Shown: positions 54,891 to 63,029 of the stretch, piece by piece
How positions within the stretch are numbered: position 1 is the first letter of the stretch
Layout of the letters: each line of letters opens with the position of its first letter
Assembly (NCBI RefSeq): GCF_021117365.1
Contig: NZ_CP088262.1
Coordinates: 620,001 to 684,000 of the forward strand
Direction: 5' to 3'
Length of the DNA stretch: 64,000 nt
From: Nocardioides sp. cx-173
GTDB lineage: Bacteria; Actinomycetota; Actinomycetes; Propionibacteriales; Nocardioidaceae
Notes under the pieces: model-generated
Told to the model about the DNA's origin: nothing
The model's input: the letters and a program-made list of their open reading frames with translations, nothing else
Database searches by the model: none
Made by a program: the position numbers and the translations under genes

Positions 54891-56420
54891 TCACGGCCTG
54901 AGCAGGTCCCGCACGGCCAGCGACGCGAAGACCATCGCCGAGCCGAGCGGGGCGCCCGGGCCGGGGTAGACGGGGCCGAACACCGAGGCGGCGCAGTTGC
55001 CCGCCGCGTAGAGGCCAGGCATCGCGGAGCCGTCGTGGCGCAGCACGCGCCCGGCGGCGTCGGTGACCAGGCCACCCTTGGTGCCGAGGTCGGAGAGCAC
55101 GAAGCGGGCGGCGTAGTACGGCGGCCGGTCGCAGGGCGTCAACGCGGAGTTGGACCCCTCGCCGCCGGCGAAGAACGTGTCGTACTCGTCGTCCCCGCGG
55201 CCGAAGTCCTCGTCGACGCCCTTCTCGCAGAAGCCGTTGAACCGCGCGACGGTGGCGACCAGGGCGTCGGCGGGCACGCCGATGGTGGCCGCGAGGGCCT
55301 CGAGGGTGTCGGCCTGTGCCCACGTGCCGGCGGCCAGGTGCTCGACCGGGTCGCCCTCGGGCATGGCGATCGCCGGCAGCCGGCCGCCCTCGCGGGAGTC
55401 GAAGACCAGCCAGGACGGCACCCGCGCGGCCTGCCCGTCGACGGCCGCGGCCATCGCTCGGCCCAGTCGGTCGTAGGGCTGCGCCTCGTTGGCGTAGCGC
55501 CGTCCGGAGGCGTCGACCAGGAGCCCGCTGCGCAGGCCGAGCGTGAACGACCCGCGGCCGTCGGGGTGCTCCAGTCCGGGGCAGAACCAGCCGAGAGCAC
55601 TGAAGTCGGCGGCCGCCCCGAGCGCGATCGCCGCTTGGATCGGCTCGCCGGTGTTGGTGCCCTGCGGCGCCATCGTCCATGTCGCGTCGCCGGGGACGCC
55701 GCGCTCCTGGCGCAGCGCGGCGTTGCCCTCGTAGCCGCCGGCCGCGAGGAGCACGCCACGCGTGGCGCCGAAGGTGACCGGCCCCTCGGGGGTCATCGCC
55801 GCGACGCCCGCGACCCGGCCCTCGTCGTCGGTGAGCAGACCGGTGACCGGCAGGTTCGTGCGGATCTCCCCGCCCTCCCGGACGAGAACCGCCGCCAGCC
55901 GGGCGATGAGCGACTGCCCGCCGGTCAGGGTGCTCCGGCCCGGCTCGCCGGCGCGGTCGCGCTCTACCGGCGGGCGCACGAGCTCGGCCACCTGGGCCGG
56001 CAGGTCGCCGCGACGGACGCTCGTGGGCTGGATGGAGCGCCCGGAGGCGACCCGGCCGGGCGCCTCGTAGTACTCCGGGAACGGCAGCCACTCGAAGTCG
56101 ACGCCCAGGTCGTCCTCCAGTGCGGCGACCAGCTCGGGCGCGTGCGCGAGGAACGCCTCGACCAGCTCGTCGTCGGGCTGGTGCAGGATCGCGTCCAGGT
56201 AGCTGCGCGCCGACTCGGTGGAGTCCGCGATACCCGCGCGCTGCTGCACCCGGCTGCCAGGCAGCCAGCAGGCGCCGCCGGAGTAGGCCGACGTCCCGCC
56301 GATCTGGCTGGTCTTCTCGACCACGACCACCGACAGCCCGGCCTTCGCCGCCAGGGCCGCGCCGGTGAGCGCGCCACCGCCCGAGCCGACCACGACCACG
56401 TCGTACTGGTGCTCTGTCAC
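54891..56420 (-). CDS. FAD-dependent 3-ketosteroid-delta1-dehydrogenase-like flavoprotein
   Basis: FAD-binding oxidoreductase of 509 residues in the fumarate reductase/3-ketosteroid-delta1-dehydrogenase superfamily. The N-terminal Rossmann motif is VVVGSGGGALTGA, the flavin contact EKTSQIGGTSAYSGG, and the C-terminal FAD segment GLYAAGNCAASVFG with GPGAPLGSAMVFA. KstD enzymes desaturate ring A of steroids; related proteins act on other ketones. The GTG at 56420 is used because it gives the canonical N-terminus. A KstR-like palindrome lies just upstream, supporting a steroid role. Assignment to KstD proper, rather than a paralogue, is uncertain. Confidence 0.8.
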   Translation of the reverse strand: MTEHQYDVVVVGSGGGALTGAALAAKAGLSVVVVEKTSQIGGTSAYSGGACWLPGSRVQQRAGIADSTESARSYLDAILHQPDDELVEAFLAHAPELVAALEDDLGVDFEWLPFPEYYEAPGRVASGRSIQPTSVRRGDLPAQVAELVRPPVERDRAGEPGRSTLTGGQSLIARLAAVLVREGGEIRTNLPVTGLLTDDEGRVAGVAAMTPEGPVTFGATRGVLLAAGGYEGNAALRQERGVPGDATWTMAPQGTNTGEPIQAAIALGAAADFSALGWFCPGLEHPDGRGSFTLGLRSGLLVDASGRRYANEAQPYDRLGRAMAAAVDGQAARVPSWLVFDSREGGRLPAIAMPEGDPVEHLAAGTWAQADTLEALAATIGVPADALVATVARFNGFCEKGVDEDFGRGDDEYDTFFAGGEGSNSALTPCDRPPYYAARFVLSDLGTKGGLVTDAAGRVLRHDGSAMPGLYAAGNCAASVFGPVYPGPGAPLGSAMVFASLAVRDLLRP

Positions 56421-56437
56421 GGCGCGATCCTCGCAAG

Positions 56438-56451
56438 TAGAACGTGTTCTA
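56438..56451. promoter_or_regulatory. KstR-like operator palindrome
   Basis: TAGAACGTGTTCTA is a perfect 14-base palindrome matching the mycobacterial KstR consensus TNNAACNNGTTNNA for steroid-degradation genes. It lies 17 bases upstream of the KstD-like gene and 31 bases upstream of hrpA on the other strand. Confidence 0.65.
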
Positions 56452-56481
56452 GCAAGGCCGTCCGGCACAATGGGCCGGGCC

Positions 56482-59400
56482 ATGACCGAGACCCAGCAGC
56501 TCCAGATCGTCTACCCCGCGGAGCTGCCCGTCAGCCAGCGCCGCGAGGACATCGCCGCCGCGATCCGCGACCACCAGGTCGTGATCGTCGCGGGCGAGAC
56601 CGGGTCGGGCAAGACCACCCAGCTGCCGAAGATCTGCCTCGAGCTCGGGCGCGGCCAGGGTGGTCCGGACGGCAAGCTGATCGGCCACACCCAGCCGCGG
56701 CGCATCGCCGCCCGCTCGGTGGCCGAGCGCATCGCCGAGGAGCTCGGCACCGAGCTGGGGGACCTGGTCGGCTACCAGGTGCGGTTCACCGACCGGACCT
56801 CGCGCAGCGGCCGGGTCAAGCTCATGACCGACGGCATCCTGCTGGCCGAGCTCCAGCGCGACCGCGAGCTGCGCCGCTACGACACGATCATCATCGACGA
56901 GGCGCACGAGCGCACCCTCAACATCGACTTCCTGCTCGGCTACCTCAAGCGGCTGCTGCCGCGTCGTCCCGACCTCAAGCTGATCATCACCAGCGCGACG
57001 ATCGACGTGGAGCGCTTCGCCAAGCACTTCGACGCCCCGGTCGTGGAGGTCTCCGGCCGGACCTACCCGGTCGAGATCCGCTATCGCCCCCTGGTCGAGC
57101 GCCCCGAGGAGGACGAGGAAGGGGAGACCGTCGTCCGCGACCAGACCGAGGCGATCGTCGACGCCGTGCGCGAGCTGTGCGCGGAGGGCCCCGGCGACAT
57201 CCTGGTGTTCCTGCCGGGCGAGCGCGAGATCCGCGACACCGCCGACGCGCTCGGGGACGCCCGGCTCGAGCGGCTCGGCACCGTGGAGATCGTGCCGCTG
57301 TACTCGCGGCTCTCGGCCGCCGAGCAGCACCGCGTCTTCTCCTCCCACTCCGGGCGCCGGGTCGTGCTGGCCACCAACGTGGCCGAGACCTCGCTGACCG
57401 TCCCCGGGATCCGGTACGTCGTCGACTCGGGCGTCGCGCGCATCTCGCGCTACTCGGTGCGCACCAAGGTGCAGCGGCTGCCGGTCGAGGCCATCAGCCA
57501 GGCCTCGGCCAACCAGCGCTCCGGGCGCTGTGGCCGGGTCGCGGCCGGCATCGCAATCCGGCTGTACTCGCAAGAGGACTTCGAGTCGCGCCCGGAGTTC
57601 ACCGAGCCCGAGATCCTGCGCACCAACCTGGCCTCGGTCATCTTGCAGATGGCCTCGCTCGGGCTCGGCGACGTGGGTCGCTTCCCCTTCGTCGAGCCGC
57701 CCGACAAGCGCAACGTGCACGCCGGCGTGCAGCTCCTGGAGGAGCTCGGCGCGCTGGCGGGCGGCAAGCTCACCAAGCTCGGCCGGCGCCTCGCGCGGCT
57801 GCCCATCGACCCGCGACTGGCCAGGATGATCATCGAGGCCGAGCGGCTCGGCTGCGTGCGCGACGTGGTGGTGATCGCCGCCGCGCTGTCGCTGCAGGAC
57901 CCGCGCGAGCGGCCCGCGGAGCTGCAGCAGCAGGCCGACCAGAGGCACGCGCGCTTCCGCGACGAGAGCTCGGACTTCCTCACCTTCCTCAACCTGTGGC
58001 GCTACCTCAAGGAGCAGCAGGGAGAGCTCGGGAGCAGCGCCTTCCGGCGGCTGTGCAAGCGCGAGTTCCTCAACTACCTGCGGGTGCGCGAGTGGCAGGA
58101 CTTCGAGTCCCAGCTGCGCCGCGTGGCCAAGGAGATGGGCATCGAGGTCGGCAAGCCGTCCGAGGACGGCATGGACTCCGACGCCATCCACCAGGCGCTG
58201 CTCTCCGGGCTGCTCAGCCACATCGGCATGCTCGAGGAGCGTGAGAAGGAGAAGCCCCAGCGGGGCGGGCGGCGCCCCATGCGCGAGTACGTCGGCGCCC
58301 GCGGCGCGCGGTTCGCGATCTTCCCGGGCAGCGCGCTGGCGCGCAAGAGCCCGCCGTACCTCATGGCCGGCGAGCTGGTCGAGACCTCGCGGCTGTGGGC
58401 GCGGCAGAACGCCGCGATCCAGCCGGAGTGGGCCGAGCGCCTCGGCGGCGACCTGCTCAAGCGCACCTACTCCGAGCCGTACTGGTCCAAGAAGCGCGCC
58501 CAGGTGATGGCCCACGAGAAGGTGACCCTCTACGGCGTCCCGCTGGTCGCCGACCGGCTCGTGGGCTTCGGCACGGTGGACCCCGAGTACAGCCGCGAGC
58601 TGTTCATCCGTCACGCGCTCGTCTACGGCGAGTGGTCGACGCACCAGAAGTTCTTCGCCCACAACCGGGCGCTGCTGGAGGAGGTCGAGGAGCTCGAGCA
58701 TCGCCTGCGCCGCCGCGACATCGTCGTCGACGAGCACACCCTCTTCGACTTCTACGACGCCCGCGTCGGCAAGGAGGTCGTCAGCGGCGCGCACTTCGAC
58801 CAGTGGTGGAAGCTCAAGCGTCGCGAGGACCCCGACTTCCTCACCTTCGACCCGGCGATGCTGCGCCACGGCACGGCCGACGAGGTGCGCGAGGAGGACT
58901 ACCCGCAGCAGTGGTCGAGCGAGGGGCTGACCTTCCCCATCAGCTACCACTTCGAGCCGGGCAGCGCCGAGGACGGGCTCACCATCGACGTGCCGGTGGC
59001 GACCCTCAACCGGGTCGCGGCCGACGACTTCTCGTGGAACGTCCCCGGCCTGCGCGGGGAGCTGGTCACCAGCCTGATCCGCAGCCTGCCCAAGCGGCTG
59101 CGGGTGAGCTTCGTGCCGGCGCCCAACACGGCGCGGGAGTTCCTGGCCGCGGTGCCGGCCGGCGAGGAGCCGCTGCTCGACGCGCTGGAGCGCTACCTGC
59201 GCTCGACGACCGGCGTCGTGGTGCCCCGCGACGCCTGGGACTGGACCAAGGTGCCCGAGCACCTGCGCCCGACCTATCGGGTCGTCGGCGAGGACGGTCG
59301 TGAGCAGGCCCGCGGCAAGGACCTCGAGGCGCTCAAGGCGCCGCTGCGGCCGCAGTTCGCGAAGGCGATGGCCGAGGTGGCCAGCGACAGCGGGCTGGCG

Positions 59401-60279
59401 CGCACCGGTGAGACCGCCTGGGTGTTCGGCACCCTCGAGGAGTCGTTCCGCCAGGTCCGAGCCGGCCACGAGGTGCAGGGCTACCCCGGCCTGGTCGACG
59501 AGGGTGACACCGTCGGGCTCGCCGTCTTCGGCTCCGAGGACGAGCGCGACGCGCGGCACCGCCTCGGCGTCACCCGGCTGCTCGCGCTGGCGCTGCCGCG
59601 CGCCGACCGCCCGGTGCTCGACGGCCTCTCCAACGCCGACAAGCTCGGCCTGGCCGGATCGCCGTACCCCTCGGTGGCCGAGCTGCTCGAGGACTGCCGC
59701 CTCGCGGTGCTGCAGGCCGTGGTCGACGCGCGTCCGGTGGTGCGTGACGAGGCGGCGTACGCCGCCCTGGTCGCGGCCGCGCGCCCCGAGCAGGAGGCCG
59801 CGCTGCCCGGCGTGGTCGCCGACGTGCTGCGGGTGCTGGACGCCTGGCGGGCCACCGAGAAGCAGCTCAGCGGGCGTGCCGACATGACCATGCTGCCGGC
59901 GCTCGCGGACATGAAGGGCCAGCTCGAGCGGCTCGTGACGCGCGGCTTCGTGCGCGAGGCCGGCACGACCCAGCTGCGCGCCTACCCGCGCTACCTCGCG
60001 GCGCTCCAGGCCCGTCGCGACCGGCTGGGGGCCGGTGGTGGCGCGGTGACCCAGGACCGGCAGCTGATGGACCGGGTGACCGACCTTCAGGAGGCCTACC
60101 TGCACCAGGTGGCGGCCCTGCCGGAGGGCCGGCCGCCGGGCGAGCGGCTGCGTCGGGTGCGCTGGATGCTGGAGGAGTACCGGGTCTCGCTGTGGGCCCA
60201 GCACCTCGGCACGGCGTACCCGGTCAGCGACCAGCGGATCCGCAAGGCCCTGGGCTCCGCGGGCGCGAGCGCGACGTAG
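56482..60279 (+). CDS. hrpA: ATP-dependent RNA helicase HrpA
   Basis: DEAH-box helicase of 1265 residues. Walker A is GETGSGKTTQ, Walker B IIIDEAHERTLN, motif III SATID, and motif VI QRSGRCGR; the C-terminal half holds the helicase-associated OB domain and the DUF3418 region typical of HrpA. Bacterial HrpA processes mRNA and translation-related RNA. Starts at 56470 (MGRAM) and 56482 (MTETQ) are both possible; I chose 56482. It is divergent from the KstD-like gene, 61 bases apart, and 10 bases upstream of the next gene, so the two probably share a transcript. Confidence 0.95.
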   Translation: MTETQQLQIVYPAELPVSQRREDIAAAIRDHQVVIVAGETGSGKTTQLPKICLELGRGQGGPDGKLIGHTQPRRIAARSVAERIAEELGTELGDLVGYQVRFTDRTSRSGRVKLMTDGILLAELQRDRELRRYDTIIIDEAHERTLNIDFLLGYLKRLLPRRPDLKLIITSATIDVERFAKHFDAPVVEVSGRTYPVEIRYRPLVERPEEDEEGETVVRDQTEAIVDAVRELCAEGPGDILVFLPGEREIRDTADALGDARLERLGTVEIVPLYSRLSAAEQHRVFSSHSGRRVVLATNVAETSLTVPGIRYVVDSGVARISRYSVRTKVQRLPVEAISQASANQRSGRCGRVAAGIAIRLYSQEDFESRPEFTEPEILRTNLASVILQMASLGLGDVGRFPFVEPPDKRNVHAGVQLLEELGALAGGKLTKLGRRLARLPIDPRLARMIIEAERLGCVRDVVVIAAALSLQDPRERPAELQQQADQRHARFRDESSDFLTFLNLWRYLKEQQGELGSSAFRRLCKREFLNYLRVREWQDFESQLRRVAKEMGIEVGKPSEDGMDSDAIHQALLSGLLSHIGMLEEREKEKPQRGGRRPMREYVGARGARFAIFPGSALARKSPPYLMAGELVETSRLWARQNAAIQPEWAERLGGDLLKRTYSEPYWSKKRAQVMAHEKVTLYGVPLVADRLVGFGTVDPEYSRELFIRHALVYGEWSTHQKFFAHNRALLEEVEELEHRLRRRDIVVDEHTLFDFYDARVGKEVVSGAHFDQWWKLKRREDPDFLTFDPAMLRHGTADEVREEDYPQQWSSEGLTFPISYHFEPGSAEDGLTIDVPVATLNRVAADDFSWNVPGLRGELVTSLIRSLPKRLRVSFVPAPNTAREFLAAVPAGEEPLLDALERYLRSTTGVVVPRDAWDWTKVPEHLRPTYRVVGEDGREQARGKDLEALKAPLRPQFAKAMAEVASDSGLARTGETAWVFGTLEESFRQVRAGHEVQGYPGLVDEGDTVGLAVFGSEDERDARHRLGVTRLLALALPRADRPVLDGLSNADKLGLAGSPYPSVAELLEDCRLAVLQAVVDARPVVRDEAAYAALVAAARPEQEAALPGVVADVLRVLDAWRATEKQLSGRADMTMLPALADMKGQLERLVTRGFVREAGTTQLRAYPRYLAALQARRDRLGAGGGAVTQDRQLMDRVTDLQEAYLHQVAALPEGRPPGERLRRVRWMLEEYRVSLWAQHLGTAYPVSDQRIRKALGSAGASAT

Positions 60280-60289
60280 CCTGGAGGGC

Positions 60290-60886
60290 ATGACGAGCCG
60301 GCCGCACCACCGCCCTGCGCGGCGCAGCGGCTCCTACTTCGACGAGATCATCGGCGGGGCCGACCCCGCGCTCGTGACGGAGGCGGGGGACCGCGCCGCG
60401 GAGCTGCTGGTGCGCGGGGCCCGGGAGAGCCAGGACGACGCCGTCGCCGAGCGGCTCCTGCACCTGGCCGACACCGAGGGCATCGAGTCCATCGCCGAGG
60501 TCTGGTCGGGCTCGCCGGCCGACTCGCTCGCCGGCTGCCTGTGGCGGCTGTTCCTCCTCCGCTCGTGGGTCTACGCCGACTCGGCCGCCGTCGCGCGCGA
60601 GTTCGAGGCCGGTCGCGCCCAGGCGCAGGTCGCGCGCGTGGTGGCCGGAGTCGCCGACCCGCCCGGCATCGAGGAGCTGCGGACCATGGTCGACCAGGTC
60701 CTGCGCGGCATCGCCGGCGGCGACTTCGCCGACGTGCTGTTCCGCGCCTCGGCGTTCGCGCGGGTGGTCGCCACCGGCCGCGCCGTCCTGTCCCACGCCT
60801 CCCCGGCCGAGGTGCAGCGGATGCTGGTCCTCGCCGAGCAGCTGGAGGCCGCCGGCCACACCGAGCTGGCGCGCGGCCTGGCCTGA
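60290..60886 (+). CDS. Hypothetical helical protein downstream of hrpA
   Basis: Soluble protein of 198 residues, mostly helical (LVTEAGDRAAELLVRGARES, AGCLWRLFLLRSWVYADSAAVAREFEAGRA, VQRMLVLAEQLEAAGHTEL). No motif, signal peptide or membrane span. Such proteins often accompany hrpA in actinobacteria, but no role is known. The ATG is preceded by GGAGGGC; TAGCCT also lies 7 bases before it. It is separated from hrpA by 10 bases and probably co-transcribed. Confidence 0.65.
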   Translation: MTSRPHHRPARRSGSYFDEIIGGADPALVTEAGDRAAELLVRGARESQDDAVAERLLHLADTEGIESIAEVWSGSPADSLAGCLWRLFLLRSWVYADSAAVAREFEAGRAQAQVARVVAGVADPPGIEELRTMVDQVLRGIAGGDFADVLFRASAFARVVATGRAVLSHASPAEVQRMLVLAEQLEAAGHTELARGLA

Positions 60887-60891
60887 GCCGT

Positions 60892-60897
60892 TAAACT
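60892..60897 (+). promoter_or_regulatory. -10-like element before the candidate RNA
   Basis: TAAACT, six bases upstream of the first paired base of the candidate RNA at 60904. No -35 hexamer is present at the right distance, so this is weak support for an independent promoter. Confidence 0.3.
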
Positions 60898-60903
60898 AGG
60901 TCC

Positions 60904-60994
60904 TGAGTGCGCCGGGCCGCGGCAGCCCCGGGTCCCAAAATAAGCCGCTACGAGCGGCCATGCGCCGTGAGGCGCTCCCGGTTCGGCGCACTCA
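60904..60994 (+). ncRNA. Candidate structured RNA
   Basis: A 91-base stretch closed by an 11-base perfect helix (60904-60914 with 60984-60994). Inside are a 5-base helix (CCGGG 60928-60932 with CCCGG 60977-60981) enclosing two hairpins: GCCGCT-ACG-AGCGGC (60944-60958) and GCGCC-GUGA-GGCGC (60962-60975), the latter with a GNRA tetraloop, joined by an A-rich single strand. No known family is recognised and no long reading frame crosses it. It could be a small RNA or a structured 3' end of the upstream transcript. Strand is inferred from the -10-like element. Confidence 0.4.
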
Positions 60995-61021
60995 CCCACC
61001 TCGTCCGGCCAGAGGTGCGGG

Positions 61022-61057
61022 GGTCTCGAGGCTCGCTTCGCTCGCACCTCGACCACC
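61022..61057. repeat. Interspersed palindromic repeat, copy 2
   Basis: CGAGG and GGT pair with CCTCG and ACC around the same 15-base loop as the copy at 28126; the 25-base core 61026-61050 is identical to 28133-28157. It is intergenic, between the candidate RNA and the PemK-like gene. Confidence 0.7.
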
Positions 61058-61075
61058 GAGGGCCGGGTGCGCGCC

Positions 61076-61081
61076 TAGGCT
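61076..61081 (+). promoter_or_regulatory. -10 element for leaderless PemK-like transcript
   Basis: TAGGCT ends 6 bases before the ATG at 61088, which would start transcription on the start codon; no Shine-Dalgarno sequence is present. Confidence 0.4.
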
Positions 61082-61087
61082 CGCCCC

Positions 61088-61537
61088 ATGAGAACCGCTC
61101 GCACGATCCTGAGGCGCCTGCTGGGCGCCGGCCAGACCGCCACGCCGAGCGGCGACGAGATCGGGTACGCGCCGCAGGCCGACGGGCTGCCGGACCCGGG
61201 GGAGGTGGTCTGGGCGTGGGTGCCCTACGAGGAGGACGCGAGCCAGGGCAAGGACCGGCCGGTGCTGCTCATCGGGCGGCGCGGGGACGACCTGCTGGGG
61301 CTGATGCTCACGAGCAAGGACCACGACCGCGACGCCGAGGACGAGGCCCGTCACGGCCGGTACTGGCGCGACGTCGGGACCGGGGCGTGGGACCGGCAGG
61401 GCCGGCCGAGCGAGGTCCGGCTGGACCGGCTGCTGGTGCTGGACCCGGCCGCCGTACGACGTGAGGGCGCGGCGCTGGCACGCCCGGTGTTCGACGAGGT
61501 CCTCGCGGAGGCCGGACGACGGCACTCCCTCGCCTGA
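61088..61537 (+). CDS. PemK/MazF-like domain protein without partner antitoxin
   Basis: Protein of 149 residues with a PemK/MazF-type beta-barrel core: PGEVVWAWVPYEEDASQGKDRPVLLIGRRGDDLLGLMLTS would place the usual Arg/Pro of the family (KDRPVLLIG) near residue 60. PemK toxins are RNA-cleaving, but this protein has extended N- and C-termini and no antitoxin gene beside it, so it may be a domesticated relative. Function not established. It follows the interspersed repeat and precedes the substrate-binding lipoprotein by 89 bases. Confidence 0.75.
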   Translation: MRTARTILRRLLGAGQTATPSGDEIGYAPQADGLPDPGEVVWAWVPYEEDASQGKDRPVLLIGRRGDDLLGLMLTSKDHDRDAEDEARHGRYWRDVGTGAWDRQGRPSEVRLDRLLVLDPAAVRREGAALARPVFDEVLAEAGRRHSLA

Positions 61538-61626
61538 TCGGTGACGGCCCGCCGGTAAGGTGGCCCGGGCGTGACCCCCGGGCCTCCTCCAGGAAGGCCG
61601 GCAGTGGCGCGCGGACAGGGATCCAG

Positions 61627-63018
61627 ATGAGGCTCGGACAGCGCGGCGTACGACGCCCTCGACTGGGAGCCGGCATGCTCGCGATCCTCCTGGCACTCGG
61701 CGTGGCGGCGGCCGGCTGCGACGGCTCCGAGCCGAGGTCCGACCCGAAGCCGCCGGTGTCCAGCAAGCCACCGAAGGTCACCAAGCTGACCTTCGGGGTG
61801 TGGGGGCCCCAGGAGGAGGTCGCGGCCTACCAGGACCTCGTCGAGACCTACAACGCCGACAGCGACGGCACCGACATCGAGCTGCTGACCTGGCCCAGCC
61901 ACGAGGCCTTCAACCGTGACCTCCGCTCCGAGGACCCCGAGAAGGTGCCGGACGTCTACCTGGCCTCGCGCGGCGACCTCGCCCTGCTGCGGGCCGGCGG
62001 CCTCAACCAGCCGTTGCTCGAGCTCCTCGACGAGCGGGGCGTCGACTACAGCGACGACTACGCGCGCGACGCGCTCCTGGCGTTCTCCGCCGACAACGAG
62101 CTGCAGTGCATGCCCTACGGGGCCTCGCCGATGGTCATGTACTACAACACCGACCTGATCGACTTCGAGCGCATGCGCCAGCAGGAGCTGCCCGCCCCCG
62201 CGGACGACAGCCATGAGGGGTGGACGTTCGAGGAGTTCACGGCCGCGGCCAACTTCGCCACCCGCCCGCGCCGCGGCAGCCGCGGGGTCTACGTCGACCC
62301 GACGCTGCGCGGGCTGGCGCCGTTCATCTACTCCGGCGGCGGCAAGCTCTTCGACGACGACGACGACCCCACGTCCCTCGCCCTCGCCGACGACGACTCC
62401 CGCGAGGCGCTCAGCATCACCCTCGAGCTGCTGCGCGACGCGTCCGTGACGCTCACCGACGAGCAGCTGGCCCGGGCCACGCCGCTGGAGTGGTTCAAGC
62501 GCGGCAAGCTCGGGATGATCCCCGGCTTCCGGGCGCTGACCCCCGAGCTGCGCCGGGTCTCCGGGCTGAGCTTCGACGTGATGCCGATGCCGCGGATCGA
62601 CGACGAGGCGACGGTCGGCGAGCTCACCGGCCTGTGCCTGTCCTCGGACGCGGCCAACACGGCCAAGGCCGCCGACTTCCTGGTCTACGTCGTCTCGCGC
62701 GACGCGACGGCCCGGGTCGCGGCCGAGGGCTACCTGGCGCCCGCCAACCTGCCGGTCGCCGTGTCCGACGACTTCCTGCAGCCCGGCCGGATGCCCGAGC
62801 ACGCCGCGGTGTTCACCGAAAGCGTGGACCGGATGGTCGTGCCGCCGCTCCTGGACGACTGGCCCCAGCTGGAGCGGGCGGTGTCGTCCACCCTGAGGCT
62901 GCTGCTGACCACGACGCTGCCCGACCTCGACGCGTTGACGACCCAGATCGACGAGGAGTCGCGGGCCGTGCTGGACCCCGAGCAGGCCTCGGAGAGCCCG
63001 AGTCCCACGGACGAGTAG
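61627..63018 (+). CDS. Extracellular solute-binding lipoprotein (family 1)
   Basis: ABC-transporter-type substrate-binding protein of 463 residues. The signal peptide ends at lipobox VAAAGC (Cys about 37), so it is a membrane-tethered lipoprotein. The family 1 fold shows KLTFGVWGPQEEVAAYQDLVETYNAD, PYGASPMVMYYNTDLI and RGKLGMIPGFRAL. Sugar or oligosaccharide binding is likely, but no permease or ATPase genes are in the window, so it must pair with a transporter elsewhere or act alone. The end coincides with a palindrome shared with the convergent RNase D gene. Confidence 0.9.
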   Translation: MRLGQRGVRRPRLGAGMLAILLALGVAAAGCDGSEPRSDPKPPVSSKPPKVTKLTFGVWGPQEEVAAYQDLVETYNADSDGTDIELLTWPSHEAFNRDLRSEDPEKVPDVYLASRGDLALLRAGGLNQPLLELLDERGVDYSDDYARDALLAFSADNELQCMPYGASPMVMYYNTDLIDFERMRQQELPAPADDSHEGWTFEEFTAAANFATRPRRGSRGVYVDPTLRGLAPFIYSGGGKLFDDDDDPTSLALADDDSREALSITLELLRDASVTLTDEQLARATPLEWFKRGKLGMIPGFRALTPELRRVSGLSFDVMPMPRIDDEATVGELTGLCLSSDAANTAKAADFLVYVVSRDATARVAAEGYLAPANLPVAVSDDFLQPGRMPEHAAVFTESVDRMVVPPLLDDWPQLERAVSSTLRLLLTTTLPDLDALTTQIDEESRAVLDPEQASESPSPTDE

Positions 63019-63029
63019 CTACTCGTCCG
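63008..63029. terminator. Palindrome joining two convergent stop codons, possible bidirectional terminator
   Basis: A 22-base perfect palindrome with TAG and CTA (the two stop codons) at its centre, so each transcript could fold a 9-base stem with loop AGCU right at its end. No poly-T tract follows on either strand, so this is a terminator candidate only. Confidence 0.4.

Noticed and set aside
60904..60994. tRNA-like reading of the candidate RNA
   Set aside because: Closing helix is 11 bases, and no anticodon arm, T-loop consensus or CCA is present.
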